Shown piece by piece: positions 47,001-55,057 of a stretch of DNA of 64,000 nt. A program made the translations under genes and the position numbers. The DNA is from a bacterium (lineage in GTDB: Bacteria; Zhuqueibacterota; Zhuqueibacteria; Zhuqueibacterales; Zhuqueibacteraceae). The stretch spans positions 24,458 through 88,457 of the forward strand of contig JAKLJX010000028.1 of assembly GCA_023150945.1 (NCBI GenBank), read 5' to 3'. The notes beneath the pieces were generated by a model. It saw only the letters and a list, made by a program, of their open reading frames with translations, was not told the DNA's origin and searched no databases. The first letter of the stretch is position 1, and each line of letters starts with the position of its first letter.

Positions 47001-49514
47001 GGCGCGGACACGGTGAATTTTGGTGCGGTCGTGGTTGGAAATTCAAAGAAGAAAGAAGCGCCGGTTTGGAACGCGGGCGAGTGCCCCATCAAAATCGACA
47101 GTTTGGTGGTAACCGGCACTGATGCGAGCTACTTCACCGTCGGGCCAATCACTCTGCCGATCTCGTTGGCAAAGGGCGATACTGCGAAAATTCCCGTGAC
47201 TTTTTCGCCCACTAAAGCGCGGGAATATGCCGCGACATTGCTGGTTTACAGCAACGGCCTGCCCAATCCGCTGCGAATCGCGCTGCGCGGGGTGGGCGTG
47301 CCGCAGCCGCCGGTTCCTGACATCAAAGTGGAGCCGTTGGCATTGGATTTTGGCAATGTCTTCCTCACGAACGATTCCACCCTGATCGTGACGGTGTCGA
47401 ATGAAGGTGGCTTAGAACTGACGGTTCACAGTCCCAAGATCATCGGTGACAGCGCTTTCACTGCTCCGCTTGATTCATTCAACCTGCAACCCGGTGCGAG
47501 TCGCATGCTGCCGGTAACCTTTGCACCGAGCGACACGGGCGATTTTCCCGCTCAGTTGTGGATTATGAGCACTGATCCTGATGCGGAAGAGGACACTGTT
47601 GTTGTGTCGATGCGTGGCCGGGGCATCTCGCCGGTCTCGGCGCCCAAGGGGGTGGCATTTGAGAAGGTCTGCCTAGGCGAGAGCGGTAGGCAGACCATCA
47701 CCATCACCAATCACGGCAGCAAAGAGATTGCCGCTGACACCTTGTTCTTTACGGCTGGCCTGCCGGAGTTCAAGGTGGAACCCGTCAATGATTTCCGGGT
47801 GCCTGCCGGCGGAACGAACACGCTCGAGATTACTTTCACCCCACGAACTGTGGACCCGGTTTTCGACACGCTGCGCATTCCGTGGCGCCAGGTAGAGGGA
47901 GTCAAGATTCCTGCCACGTCGATCGCAGTCTCCGGCAGCGGCGTGGCCGGCCAATTGATCGCCGGTGACAGCGTGGTGGTCTTTCCTGATACAAAAATCG
48001 GCGAGACGGCCGTCAGGTCTTATGTGATCCACAACGTCGGCACCTGCAGCCTGCGAGTTAATTCGCTCTGGATCACCGGCGCGGGCTTTACGCTCGATCC
48101 CGCTCCCGACGTGCCTATTGTCATCGCCAAAGGCGGCAGTTACCTCGTCAATAATATCAAATTCAGCCCCGACACCACCGGCCTGTATGAGGGTGTCTTG
48201 CACATTGTCCACAACGATTTGCCGCACAACCCGAAGCTGGTCAAGTTGCAGGGTAAGGGTACTTCGGTGAACATCACCATCGTTCCGAATCCCAAAGTTT
48301 TTCGCCAGGTGGATGTTGGTGCGTCCGAGTGTGATTCTGTCGAGGTGATCAATCAAGGTACCGAGAATCTCATTGTCGACATTGTCTACACGACTTCCTC
48401 GCCGCGGTTGGCTTTCTTTGTTGAGCAAGATGAGTTTCAGCTTCTCCCCGGTGCGCACAAGAAAATCGAAGTCTGTTTCACCCCGCCGGATACGGGGACA
48501 TATCGAGGTACGTTAGCCCTACGCGATCGGGATGGCCGGACCTTCCCGGCAACATTAATAGGCCGCGGCATGGCGGCATATATCAGCGTGAACCCGGCAA
48601 GTTTGAAATTCGAGGATGTCCCCACAAAAACGACCGCCGTTCGACAGTTTGTGATTAGCAACAAGGGCAATAAGGCACTTGCCATCAACGAGATTAGAGT
48701 GTCGCCGCCGTACCGCGTGAAGCATCCGAGTGAGTACCCACCGATTCCTCCGTTTGATGGCATTGAGATTACGGTGGAGTTTACCCCGCCGGAAGATCGC
48801 GAATACCAGGATTCGCTTGTGATTCTCAGTAACGCTCATAACGGACGCGGACTGCCTGTTCCGCTTGACGGTCGCGGCTTCACCGAGCAACCGCCGGTGG
48901 TTTGCCTTCGCGCTTCCGCTGCCTCGCTCGATTTTGGCCGCGTGCGTGTCCGCCATGACAGCATCCGCACCGTGGAACTGATCAACTGCGGCGAAGTGGC
49001 GCTGGACGTGGACCGCCCGGGTGTTGCCAGTCAGCATTTCGAGATCTTGGAGCCGGGCGGCGCCTTCACGTTGCAGCCCAATGAAGTCAAATCCGTCCGC
49101 GTGAGATTTCATCCCCAGATCGCCGGTCCGAAGGGTGACGAGCTTGTGATCAACGCGCACGACTCGCTGGACCGTCCGGTGACAGAGGATGTGAATCTCA
49201 CCGGCGACGGCCGGCCCAATCCCAACATCGCGGTGCGGGTGACGCCCGCCATTTTCACGCCCAATGGCGACACTTACAACGATCGCGTCAAGTTCGATTA
49301 CAAGGATTTCGAAGTTACTGAGCCAGTACTGCGCGTTTTCAACATCCGCGGCGCCGTGGTGGCAACCCTCGAGCTCGATGACAAGGGGGAATACTACTGG
49401 GACGGCCACGATCGTCAAAAAGGCGGCAAGCCGCTCGCTGCGGGAATCTACCTGTGGCTGATCGAAGACGGGGGCAAGAAGTTGGGAAGTGGCTATATCA
49501 GTTTGGTGCGCTAA
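44097..49514 (+). CDS. Giant surface protein: PQQ-like propeller, twelve Hydin/ASH-type domains, type-B-like T9SS end
   Basis: 1805 residues from the ATG at 44097, which has GGGGAG nine bases upstream. A signal sequence follows a basic 30-residue leader (LRSGFVASLLTFSLSGQVSAQ). Residues about 55-425 form a PQQ-like beta-propeller (DGTVYVSGRVDNKLYALTP, GTLRWKKELEGG, GTLRWSRPEV). Then come about twelve tandem ASPM/SPD-2/Hydin-type Ig domains of roughly 105 residues, each opening like VLEFGQVCLNT, PDFGEICAGEE, LDFGNVFLTN or LDFGRVRVRH. The C-terminal 90 residues (FTPNGDTYNDRVKFDY, GIYLWLIEDGGKK) resemble T9SS type-B sorting ends, which in Flavobacterium go with SprF-like partners. Its stop overlaps the start of the PorP/SprF-like gene by one base. 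A filamentous adhesin or gliding-type surface protein is the likely role. Confidence 0.87.
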   Translation: MDETSRSSHTGRKDTCQPTQTVLRTSPRWLRSGFVASLLTFSLSGQVSAQSGLAASSWPSARHDSQLRGRALVNGPSAPRIRFATTVGAGALGDPVVGEDGTVYVSGRVDNKLYALTPAGNLKWTFAGHIPPPKQEFFMAPPAIMRDGTLLIASTDTICTKDKPGEFFYAINPDGTLRWKKELEGGTVFAANVGSNDSIYVVTDFCWLYSLDPRGYLASPDTIVNWRTNLRALPENAAAINLSDLPVVVAGDTVMTILRYGSFRFKRNYTPGDTLQGLVVDEAGNLYLTTRDHGRVLSVSATGALRWLREPDASFGIPALPALGDDGTLYLTSLQGGWLLALDTSTGAERWRKQLPGGDFISPAVLDAAGHLYAVHSTEGLVCLAADGTLRWSRPEVRGSPGTSPAFGADGTIYVSGDRTLYAIGQSSTIQVSPAVLEFGQVCLNTATTTAFTIENLSSDPVVISSIISDHPALSLISPLPRTLPPHSEDTLRVALVLSRTGAFTANLTISSSSGEQVILPVTAEGVEPQIALEAHPPDFGEICAGEEVSAEVFIINPSATCSLRVDSFAVAFSMTPRKGLASEQPAEAAATPFFIAPQDTFKLIISTVQNSPGAFEAKVTVWSNAGGPKEIKIPGTVVPPKIAGTDTRDFGRVPVSQTRTDSVLVWNDGRCELKISEFLLRGPDSASFALATVPPQRTLQAGDTLSLRVTFTPARAGIHVAQLLVISDAEPDTLVIELRGTGVPPGPIMVLGPPDTLVLKTCLTDTTTGYIKIRNVGAGDLIINSVLIDNPAFALAVRPVFPIKIQGSEEYQLAIRFAAPALGEYRGLLTVSSNDTTSDSTVELIGRVNGPEARLSADPSAYGDVCVGTPATSHVCIKNPTGCELLIDRIVFIFTEGGVARLLAPELPLTASTPPIVISPGDSLCFPVSVTPGTAGSFQVEVRVVSNAVNADTSITITGTAISPVIAGADTVNFGAVVVGNSKKKEAPVWNAGECPIKIDSLVVTGTDASYFTVGPITLPISLAKGDTAKIPVTFSPTKAREYAATLLVYSNGLPNPLRIALRGVGVPQPPVPDIKVEPLALDFGNVFLTNDSTLIVTVSNEGGLELTVHSPKIIGDSAFTAPLDSFNLQPGASRMLPVTFAPSDTGDFPAQLWIMSTDPDAEEDTVVVSMRGRGISPVSAPKGVAFEKVCLGESGRQTITITNHGSKEIAADTLFFTAGLPEFKVEPVNDFRVPAGGTNTLEITFTPRTVDPVFDTLRIPWRQVEGVKIPATSIAVSGSGVAGQLIAGDSVVVFPDTKIGETAVRSYVIHNVGTCSLRVNSLWITGAGFTLDPAPDVPIVIAKGGSYLVNNIKFSPDTTGLYEGVLHIVHNDLPHNPKLVKLQGKGTSVNITIVPNPKVFRQVDVGASECDSVEVINQGTENLIVDIVYTTSSPRLAFFVEQDEFQLLPGAHKKIEVCFTPPDTGTYRGTLALRDRDGRTFPATLIGRGMAAYISVNPASLKFEDVPTKTTAVRQFVISNKGNKALAINEIRVSPPYRVKHPSEYPPIPPFDGIEITVEFTPPEDREYQDSLVILSNAHNGRGLPVPLDGRGFTEQPPVVCLRASAASLDFGRVRVRHDSIRTVELINCGEVALDVDRPGVASQHFEILEPGGAFTLQPNEVKSVRVRFHPQIAGPKGDELVINAHDSLDRPVTEDVNLTGDGRPNPNIAVRVTPAIFTPNGDTYNDRVKFDYKDFEVTEPVLRVFNIRGAVVATLELDDKGEYYWDGHDRQKGGKPLAAGIYLWLIEDGGKKLGSGYISLVR

Positions 49515-51433
49515 TGAAAGCTCGTACTTGTCAAAGCCGCCTGCTTGCTGTCTCGTTTGCGCTGCTGTGTGGTGGCGTGTCCGTGGCATTTGCCCAACAG
49601 CGCGTCACCACGCCCAATCCCGCTGATTTGGGCGATGCTCGCGTGAATCTCGTGAACCCGGCGGTGTTGCCGTTGCAAGACCCGATGTTCTTCGTGGGCA
49701 CGAGTTTCCTGCACGCCGGGTTGGTGGACAATATCTTTGCCGCGCGCAACAATATGTTCAGCCTGACCACCACGGACAAGCGCGTCGGAGTGATGGGCGA
49801 TTTTGCCTTTGGCGTGACCGGTGAATATTTGAATATCCGTGCACTGCAAAACAACCTCACCTTGAACGGCGTGGCCAGCAAGAAATTCGGCGACCGGCTG
49901 AGCCTGGGTCTCAGCCTCGGCGTGTTGAATCAGGCGCTCGATGTTTCCAGCGTCGAAGATTTTGCGACGGGCGATCCGCTGCTGCGGAATTCCTCCAACT
50001 GGACCTTCTTCAATCTGGGCGCGGGCGCAATCGTCATGGCCAGCCGCAATTTGACCCTGGCGTTTGCCGTCAACAACCTCAATCGCCCCAATATCTCATT
50101 CTTCCACAACGGCAGCGAGCGGCTGAAGCGCTTCTATTCCGCCGGCGCCACCATCGGCATGAGCACGTTTCGCGGCGGCCTGGCGATGGCCCAGGAAGGC
50201 GAGGATTTCCTCTCGCAGGTTTTTCTCGAAGCCTTCGCCGAGGAGCGCGGCTTTCTCAAGCTCGCCTACGGCACTGAAACCGTCACCTTCGAAGGCCAGT
50301 TGCACGTGGGCGGCGGCGTGAGCCTGAACGCCCGCTATGCTTATCCCGTTACCCAGCTCAGCCAGGCCAGCAGCGGCACGCCGGAAATCAGCCTGCTGTT
50401 CAATTTCCGCAAACACGGCTCGTTGTATGCCGCGCGCTGGCTGGAAACCGACATGCCGATGGCGCCCGCCTACAGTTTGTCGAATGCCTTTCAAGTGCAA
50501 TCCTTGCTCGATACGCTGTTCATTCTCGACAAGCACATCCATCGCAAGGTGGCAGCCGACGTCTCGCAGAAGGACCTGGCCGAGCTGCCCAAAGAGCTGC
50601 TTTTCTCCGCCGACAGCCTGGAGCCGGAACTGCCGGAGCGGATTTTTGCCGCCCGCCAAAACGGCGCCGTGGCCAGCGGGCCGCGCATGGGCGCCGCGCG
50701 CTTGCTGGAACGGCTGCGCAACGAGAACACCAACACCGGCCGCTTCCGCATTCCCGAAGACAGCACCGGCATCGTCAAAGAGATGGAAAAGAATCATACC
50801 AAGGCTTACCTGGCCTCGTTTCAACGGCTCGCGCGCCGCATGAATGAGCCCAATTTCAGAAGCAGCATTGTCATTCCGGCGGACGGGCGGCGGGCCTATC
50901 TGGTCTTGCGCTATCTGGAATTGCACGGCGCGGTCACCGACCGTCTGCAGGTGATCGTCGATTCGACGCGCGCGCAGGACAGCCGCAATTTGCTGGGTGC
51001 CACCAAGATTCCGGAAAAAGTCTTTCACCGCACCTTGAGCGCGCCGGCCGATACGTTCGTTTTCAGCCTGAATGTGGAGGAGACCCGGCGGTGGGGGCCG
51101 GTGTCCGGCACTTTTGTCATCGAAGATGCGGAAGGCAACATCGTTTTCGCCGATAGCAATATTGTCGGCCGCTCGCCGGCCAACAACCAGATCTTGAGGA
51201 AACTCGCCTGGAACTGGAAAGTGCAGCAGGGTATGCCGTCGGGCAGCTTGGCGCCGCAAGGCAATTACTATTACTATCTCGTCTGGAAATCCGCCGACAA
51301 GAATACGTATCACTCACCCAAGAAGAGACTAACCGTCGATCACAAATCCATGCCGATCGTCATCCGGGTGAGCAAGGACGGCCACGAAGCCGCGAGCGAT
51401 GCCCGCTATCGCGCGACGATTCTCGTGCATTGA
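49514..51433 (+). CDS. PorP/SprF-like outer-membrane protein with extra C-terminal domain
   Basis: 639 residues from the ATG at 49514 (TAATG overlap with the previous stop); signal peptide 1-27 (VSVAFAQ). Residues about 30-310 fit the PorP/SprF type of T9SS membrane protein (NPAVLPLQDPMFFVGTSFL, NNLTLNGVASKKFGDRLSLGLSLGV, SLNARYAYPVTQ, ISLLFNFRKHGSLYAAR). PorP proteins are usually about 300-350 residues; here a further 320 residues include a charged helical segment (about 340-460) and an Ig/FlgD-like end (VSGTFVIEDAEGNIVF, PSGSLAPQGNYYYYLVW). The extension could link the barrel to the periplasmic motor encoded downstream. Translational coupling to the giant surface protein strongly suggests it is that protein's dedicated secretion or anchoring partner. 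Confidence 0.78.
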   Translation: MKARTCQSRLLAVSFALLCGGVSVAFAQQRVTTPNPADLGDARVNLVNPAVLPLQDPMFFVGTSFLHAGLVDNIFAARNNMFSLTTTDKRVGVMGDFAFGVTGEYLNIRALQNNLTLNGVASKKFGDRLSLGLSLGVLNQALDVSSVEDFATGDPLLRNSSNWTFFNLGAGAIVMASRNLTLAFAVNNLNRPNISFFHNGSERLKRFYSAGATIGMSTFRGGLAMAQEGEDFLSQVFLEAFAEERGFLKLAYGTETVTFEGQLHVGGGVSLNARYAYPVTQLSQASSGTPEISLLFNFRKHGSLYAARWLETDMPMAPAYSLSNAFQVQSLLDTLFILDKHIHRKVAADVSQKDLAELPKELLFSADSLEPELPERIFAARQNGAVASGPRMGAARLLERLRNENTNTGRFRIPEDSTGIVKEMEKNHTKAYLASFQRLARRMNEPNFRSSIVIPADGRRAYLVLRYLELHGAVTDRLQVIVDSTRAQDSRNLLGATKIPEKVFHRTLSAPADTFVFSLNVEETRRWGPVSGTFVIEDAEGNIVFADSNIVGRSPANNQILRKLAWNWKVQQGMPSGSLAPQGNYYYYLVWKSADKNTYHSPKKRLTVDHKSMPIVIRVSKDGHEAASDARYRATILVH

Positions 51434-51461
51434 AGCCCTGCGTAATCGGCAGTGGCCGGCT

Positions 51462-51500
51462 GGGCGCTGTGCGCCGGTGAGCTTTTGCGGCACAGCGCCC
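51462..51500 (+). terminator. Perfect 11-bp inverted repeat between porP-like and exbB-like genes
   Basis: GGGCGCTGTGC (51462-51472) and GCACAGCGCCC (51490-51500) flank a 17-base loop. No T tract follows, so it may act as an attenuator, an RNA-processing site or a weak terminator that lowers expression of the motor genes relative to the surface protein genes. Confidence 0.5.
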
Positions 51501-51598
51501 GCGCAGGCTTTGCGCCCCGGTGGTCATCACACCGGCGACTCTTGAACCTGCAAATCATCTCGTCTATTTGGAGCCATCATTTGTGAGGAGGTTGTAAT

Positions 51599-53182
51599 AT
51601 GTTTCGCGTCAGCATCACGAACCTCGCCCGGTGCATGCTGGTATGGGCAATTCTACTGATCACCGGACCGGTGTTCGCGCTGCAGCAGGAGACTGCCACT
51701 GACTCGGCGTCTTCGCCCAGCATTAGCCCGCAGAATCCCGCCACCCTGCCGGCGAGCGGCCTGTCGCCCGTCGCGCCACAAACCGAGGAGAAGCGCGGCA
51801 ACACGGCGCACACCTTCGCGGAATGGACGGCGCAGGGCGGCGCGATCATGTATCCGATTTACGCCGTGTTCATCCTGGGCGTGGGGGTCATCATCTACCA
51901 GCTCGTGCGCATCTATTTCGACAGACGCCATGCCAAGCCGATTCAAGCGACCATCGAGCGGCAGCTCAAGGATATTGCCGAGGAGGCCGAGCATCCGGCG
52001 CGCGTGCGGGAGATTTGGGAGACGGTTGCCCAACATCCGCGCTCGGAGTTGAGCCGGCTGCTCACCCTCTTGTGCGATCTCTGGCAGCGCGATCCCAGCG
52101 CCCAGGTGCTGCAGGTCGAAATCGACGGCCATGTCACCGGCATCAAGGAAAAATATGAGATCGGCCGCAGCTTTGCCAACCTGCTCTCCGATACTGCCGG
52201 TGCGCTCGGGCTGCTGGGCACGGTGTGGGGCATGTATCAAACCTTCATGCCCGGCAAGTTGGAATCCTCGCAAATCATCAGCGGTATGGGCGTGGCACTG
52301 GTGACCACCATCGGTGGCCTGGTGGTCAGCATCGTTTTGAATTTCGCCAATTCGTGGGCGCACTCGATATTCTACCGCCATCTCGAATGGATCGTCGAGC
52401 GCGCGGACTTGTTCCGCAACCGCTTTGGCCGCGGGCAGACGGTGTCGGTGGTGGCGCCCAAGCAGACCGTGCCGGCTGCGGCGGTGATCAGCGAGGTGGC
52501 GCCGGTGACCAGTGTGGCGCCGCCGGTGGCGGGCCGCCGCATTCCGACCACGCTGCGACTGCTGTCGGCCAAGCGCCAATCAGCGGAGGCGGGCGCCAGC
52601 CTGCCCAAACCGCTGGAAGTGGCGGTGGAAGATCAAAACGGCCGGCCCATGGAAAACCTCGCCGTCATTTTCGAAAGCAACGGCAGCCCGATCACCTTTG
52701 ACAATGGCGCGAACGTCAAGCAGGTGGATACCGATTTTCTCGGCCGCGCCAAAACCACGATCAAGCTGGGCACGCTGGTGGGCAGCCATAAAGTGCTGGC
52801 GCGCGTCAATGGCGAAGCCAATCTGGTGGAAGAGTTCGAGATCGAGACCCAACCCGGTCCGCCTGACCGGCTGCAGGTGCTGTCGGGCAATCTGCTGATG
52901 CAACCGGCGGGCACGCAAATGCCCGAGCCGCTCAGCCTGCAGCTCAAGGATGCCCACGGCAACCCCGTGCCCGAGCAGACGGTGATGTTCGAAGTAGTGC
53001 ACAACAACGGCAGTCTGGAGCAGAACAAATCGCGTTTGGAAGTGCACACCGATCAAGAGGGCATTGCGCGGGTGGGATTCCGGCTGGGCGAGACGCCGGG
53101 CGCCAACATCGTGCGGGCCTGGGTGAAGAGCAAGAGCACGCGCCGCCTGGAAGCCTCCTTTGAATCACTGGGAAAGGAGTGA
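51599..53182 (+). CDS. MotA/TolQ/ExbB proton-channel protein fused to two Big_1 Ig-like domains
   Basis: 527 residues; AGGAGG lies seven bases before the ATG. Hydrophobic or signal segment 8-28 (VWAILLITGPVFA), a Ser/Pro-rich linker, then the TolQ/ExbB core: membrane helix near 83-107 (IMYPIYAVFILGVGVIIYQL), a charged cytoplasmic domain, and two helices with the family signature (LLSDTAGALGLLGTVWGMYQ, SGMGVALVTTIGGLVVSI) near 198-255. After residue about 310 come two Big_1 domains (LEVAVEDQNGRPMENLAVIF to TTIKLGTLVGSHKV; LSLQLKDAHGNPVPEQTVMF to GFRLGETPGANIV). In canonical ExbB topology the C terminus is cytoplasmic, an odd place for such domains. Two ExbD-like genes and a TonB-like gene follow directly. 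Confidence 0.88.
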   Translation: MFRVSITNLARCMLVWAILLITGPVFALQQETATDSASSPSISPQNPATLPASGLSPVAPQTEEKRGNTAHTFAEWTAQGGAIMYPIYAVFILGVGVIIYQLVRIYFDRRHAKPIQATIERQLKDIAEEAEHPARVREIWETVAQHPRSELSRLLTLLCDLWQRDPSAQVLQVEIDGHVTGIKEKYEIGRSFANLLSDTAGALGLLGTVWGMYQTFMPGKLESSQIISGMGVALVTTIGGLVVSIVLNFANSWAHSIFYRHLEWIVERADLFRNRFGRGQTVSVVAPKQTVPAAAVISEVAPVTSVAPPVAGRRIPTTLRLLSAKRQSAEAGASLPKPLEVAVEDQNGRPMENLAVIFESNGSPITFDNGANVKQVDTDFLGRAKTTIKLGTLVGSHKVLARVNGEANLVEEFEIETQPGPPDRLQVLSGNLLMQPAGTQMPEPLSLQLKDAHGNPVPEQTVMFEVVHNNGSLEQNKSRLEVHTDQEGIARVGFRLGETPGANIVRAWVKSKSTRRLEASFESLGKE

Positions 53183-53190
53183 GCTTCGTC

Positions 53191-53601
53191 ATGAGCGGCA
53201 GCGGCATGATCGTGCGCTACATCGACATCGTGATGATTCTGCTGTTCGGCTTCATCTGCAGCGCCGAATTGAGCCAAACCAGCCATATCGAGCTGGCCAA
53301 GACGGTGGAATTGCCGTTGAGCAATCCCGATCCCGAAGTGGTGATTTTCGTCGGTATTCTACCGGACGGCTACTATCTCTTCGACAATGAGAAACATCGC
53401 ACCGCCGATCCGGCCGTGCTCGAACAGTATCTTCAGCAAACCAAAGCCAGTTTGGAAGAATCGCGTTACAAAATGCGCGTACGGTTGCGTGCCAACCACG
53501 ATACGCCGATCCGGTTTTTGATGAAAGCCGCCGAGGTGTGCGACCGCCTCGAGGTGTTGAAGACTTTCGACGTCCGCGTCGGATCGAACGTAAGGAGCTG
53601 A
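53191..53601 (+). CDS. ExbD/TolR-like protein 1
   Basis: 136 residues from the ATG at 53191; a GTG four codons upstream overlaps the previous stop but has no spaced ribosome site, and the next gene's parallel start (MGKGSMIIRYIDI) supports this choice (MSGSGMIVRYIDI). One membrane helix at about 7-28 (MIVRYIDIVMILLFGFI) with the buried Asp that takes part in proton flow in ExbD/TolR/MotB-type stators. The remainder is a small periplasmic alpha/beta domain (VVIFVGILPDGYYLF, MRVRLRANHDTPIRFL). It should assemble with the ExbB-like channel encoded upstream. Confidence 0.82.
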   Translation: MSGSGMIVRYIDIVMILLFGFICSAELSQTSHIELAKTVELPLSNPDPEVVIFVGILPDGYYLFDNEKHRTADPAVLEQYLQQTKASLEESRYKMRVRLRANHDTPIRFLMKAAEVCDRLEVLKTFDVRVGSNVRS

Positions 53602-53610
53602 GGAACGGCC

Positions 53611-54018
53611 ATGGGCAAAGGCAGCATGATCATTCGTTACATCGACATCGCGCTCACGGTGTTGTTCGGCTTCATCGCGATCAGCGACATCGAACAGAAG
53701 ACGCAGGTGCGGCTGCCGCGCAGCGTTTCGGCGGTGAGCACGCCCGCCGCGATCAACACCGTCTCGCTCGTGGTCTTGCCCGGCCCGGTTTATACCCTGC
53801 TGGAAGGCGCCACCGAGGTGATCAGCAATCCCGAACTGGAGCGCGTCGAACAGGAACTCATCAACGTGCGGCAGAAGTACCTGGATCGGCAGCAGGACAT
53901 CATCGTGCTGATTCAGCCCGACCCCAACTCCCCGGTGCAGTTGACGGTCAATGTGTTGGACATTTGCGAACGGAATCAAATTCAGCGAAACATAAATTAT
54001 GTCGAGCCTGGTGTATAG
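53611..54018 (+). CDS. ExbD/TolR-like protein 2
   Basis: 135 residues. Paralogue of the preceding gene: helix at about 6-26 (MIIRYIDIALTVLFGFI) keeps the Asp, followed by a periplasmic domain (INTVSLVVLPGPVYTLLEG, IIVLIQPDPNSPVQLTVNV). The two periplasmic domains differ strongly, so they probably form a heteromeric stator or contact different partners. It starts nine bases after the previous stop and overlaps the next gene by 20 bases, so the run is co-transcribed and probably translationally coupled. Confidence 0.82.
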   Translation: MGKGSMIIRYIDIALTVLFGFIAISDIEQKTQVRLPRSVSAVSTPAAINTVSLVVLPGPVYTLLEGATEVISNPELERVEQELINVRQKYLDRQQDIIVLIQPDPNSPVQLTVNVLDICERNQIQRNINYVEPGV

Positions 54019-55057
54019 CCTGCGCGGCCGCCTGCGCCGCGCCGAGCCGGAAAAGCTGTGGACGTACGGCTTGACGACATTGTTCGTGCTCGTCATCTAC
54101 CTGCTGCTCTTGCAGGTGCGATTGTCCGAGCCGCGCTTCGACGTGGAAAAGTTCCGGGAAATCGACTTTTCCCGCTTCGAACCGCCCAAGCCCAAAGCCG
54201 CCGCCGCCGCCAAGAAAACCCCGGCGGAAATGCCCAAGGAGCCGGTGGCCAGCCGCGCGGCGCCGGCCAACATCGAAGAAATCGATCTGTCGAATCTGGA
54301 AGATCTGACCAAGATGACCCAGATCGTGCCGAAGGATCTGTCCACCCTCAGCCGCATCGCCTCGGTGCCGCAAGCGCTGCAACTGCCGGAAATCAGCGTG
54401 GGGACCACCACCATGCCGCCGGTGAATGCGCCGGTGGTGGCCAATGTCAAGGATGGCCTGCCGGTATTGGGCACCCCCAGCAACGTGTACAATCCCAATC
54501 TCGCCAGCGCGCGCGTGGGTTATGGCGGCGCACCGGGCGGCTCCGGCTACTCCACCGGCCGCACCGGCCCGCTGCCCGGGCCCAAGCGCGACACCGATGC
54601 CGTCGAGAAGATCGACGTGCGCAGCTTCGACGAGAAGAAGCGCCAGACAATCGATTTCGATAAGCTCTTTCGCGAGTTGCTGGAATGGCTGAAGAAGAAT
54701 CAATCCGAGCTTTCGCCCTCGCTCAAACACTACATGCGTTATCGCAACGGCGACCTCACCGCCAAAGTCCGCATCGCAACCGCGGCCGGCAACTTCGACC
54801 TGTTCTTCCTGTGCAACGAGATTTCACAGGACATCGGCCTGTTGATGGTGGAAGTGAGCGACAGCTCCGGTGCCATCATGCTGCGCGATACCGGCTTCCG
54901 CAAGAAGAGCTTTTCCCTCAGCAAGGGCATGGCCAGCCGCGGCGAGGAAAGCAATGTCACCTCCATCAGCATGCTCGCCAGCGACCCGACCCGCAGCGAA
55001 ACCGCGAGATTCTACAGCATCTTCCTCTCCTGGTGGGAGAAAAACAAGTCACAATGA
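53999..55057 (+). CDS. TonB-like energy-transducing protein
   Basis: 352 residues. A short cytoplasmic N terminus, one membrane helix at about 21-42 (LTTLFVLVIYLLLLQV), then a Pro/Ala/Lys-rich stretch (EPPKPKAAAAAKKTPAEMP), a Gly/Pro-rich linker (about 165-200) and a folded C-terminal domain (about 225-345; LFRELLEWLKKNQSELSPSLKHYM, DLFFLCNEISQDIGLLMVE). The layout is TonB/TolA-like, but the C-terminal domain does not show the TonB YP-motif, so its partner is unknown. It overlaps the second ExbD-like gene by 20 bases and the lipoprotein gene by four (ATGA). Confidence 0.75.
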   Translation: MSSLVYSLRGRLRRAEPEKLWTYGLTTLFVLVIYLLLLQVRLSEPRFDVEKFREIDFSRFEPPKPKAAAAAKKTPAEMPKEPVASRAAPANIEEIDLSNLEDLTKMTQIVPKDLSTLSRIASVPQALQLPEISVGTTTMPPVNAPVVANVKDGLPVLGTPSNVYNPNLASARVGYGGAPGGSGYSTGRTGPLPGPKRDTDAVEKIDVRSFDEKKRQTIDFDKLFRELLEWLKKNQSELSPSLKHYMRYRNGDLTAKVRIATAAGNFDLFFLCNEISQDIGLLMVEVSDSSGAIMLRDTGFRKKSFSLSKGMASRGEESNVTSISMLASDPTRSETARFYSIFLSWWEKNKSQ

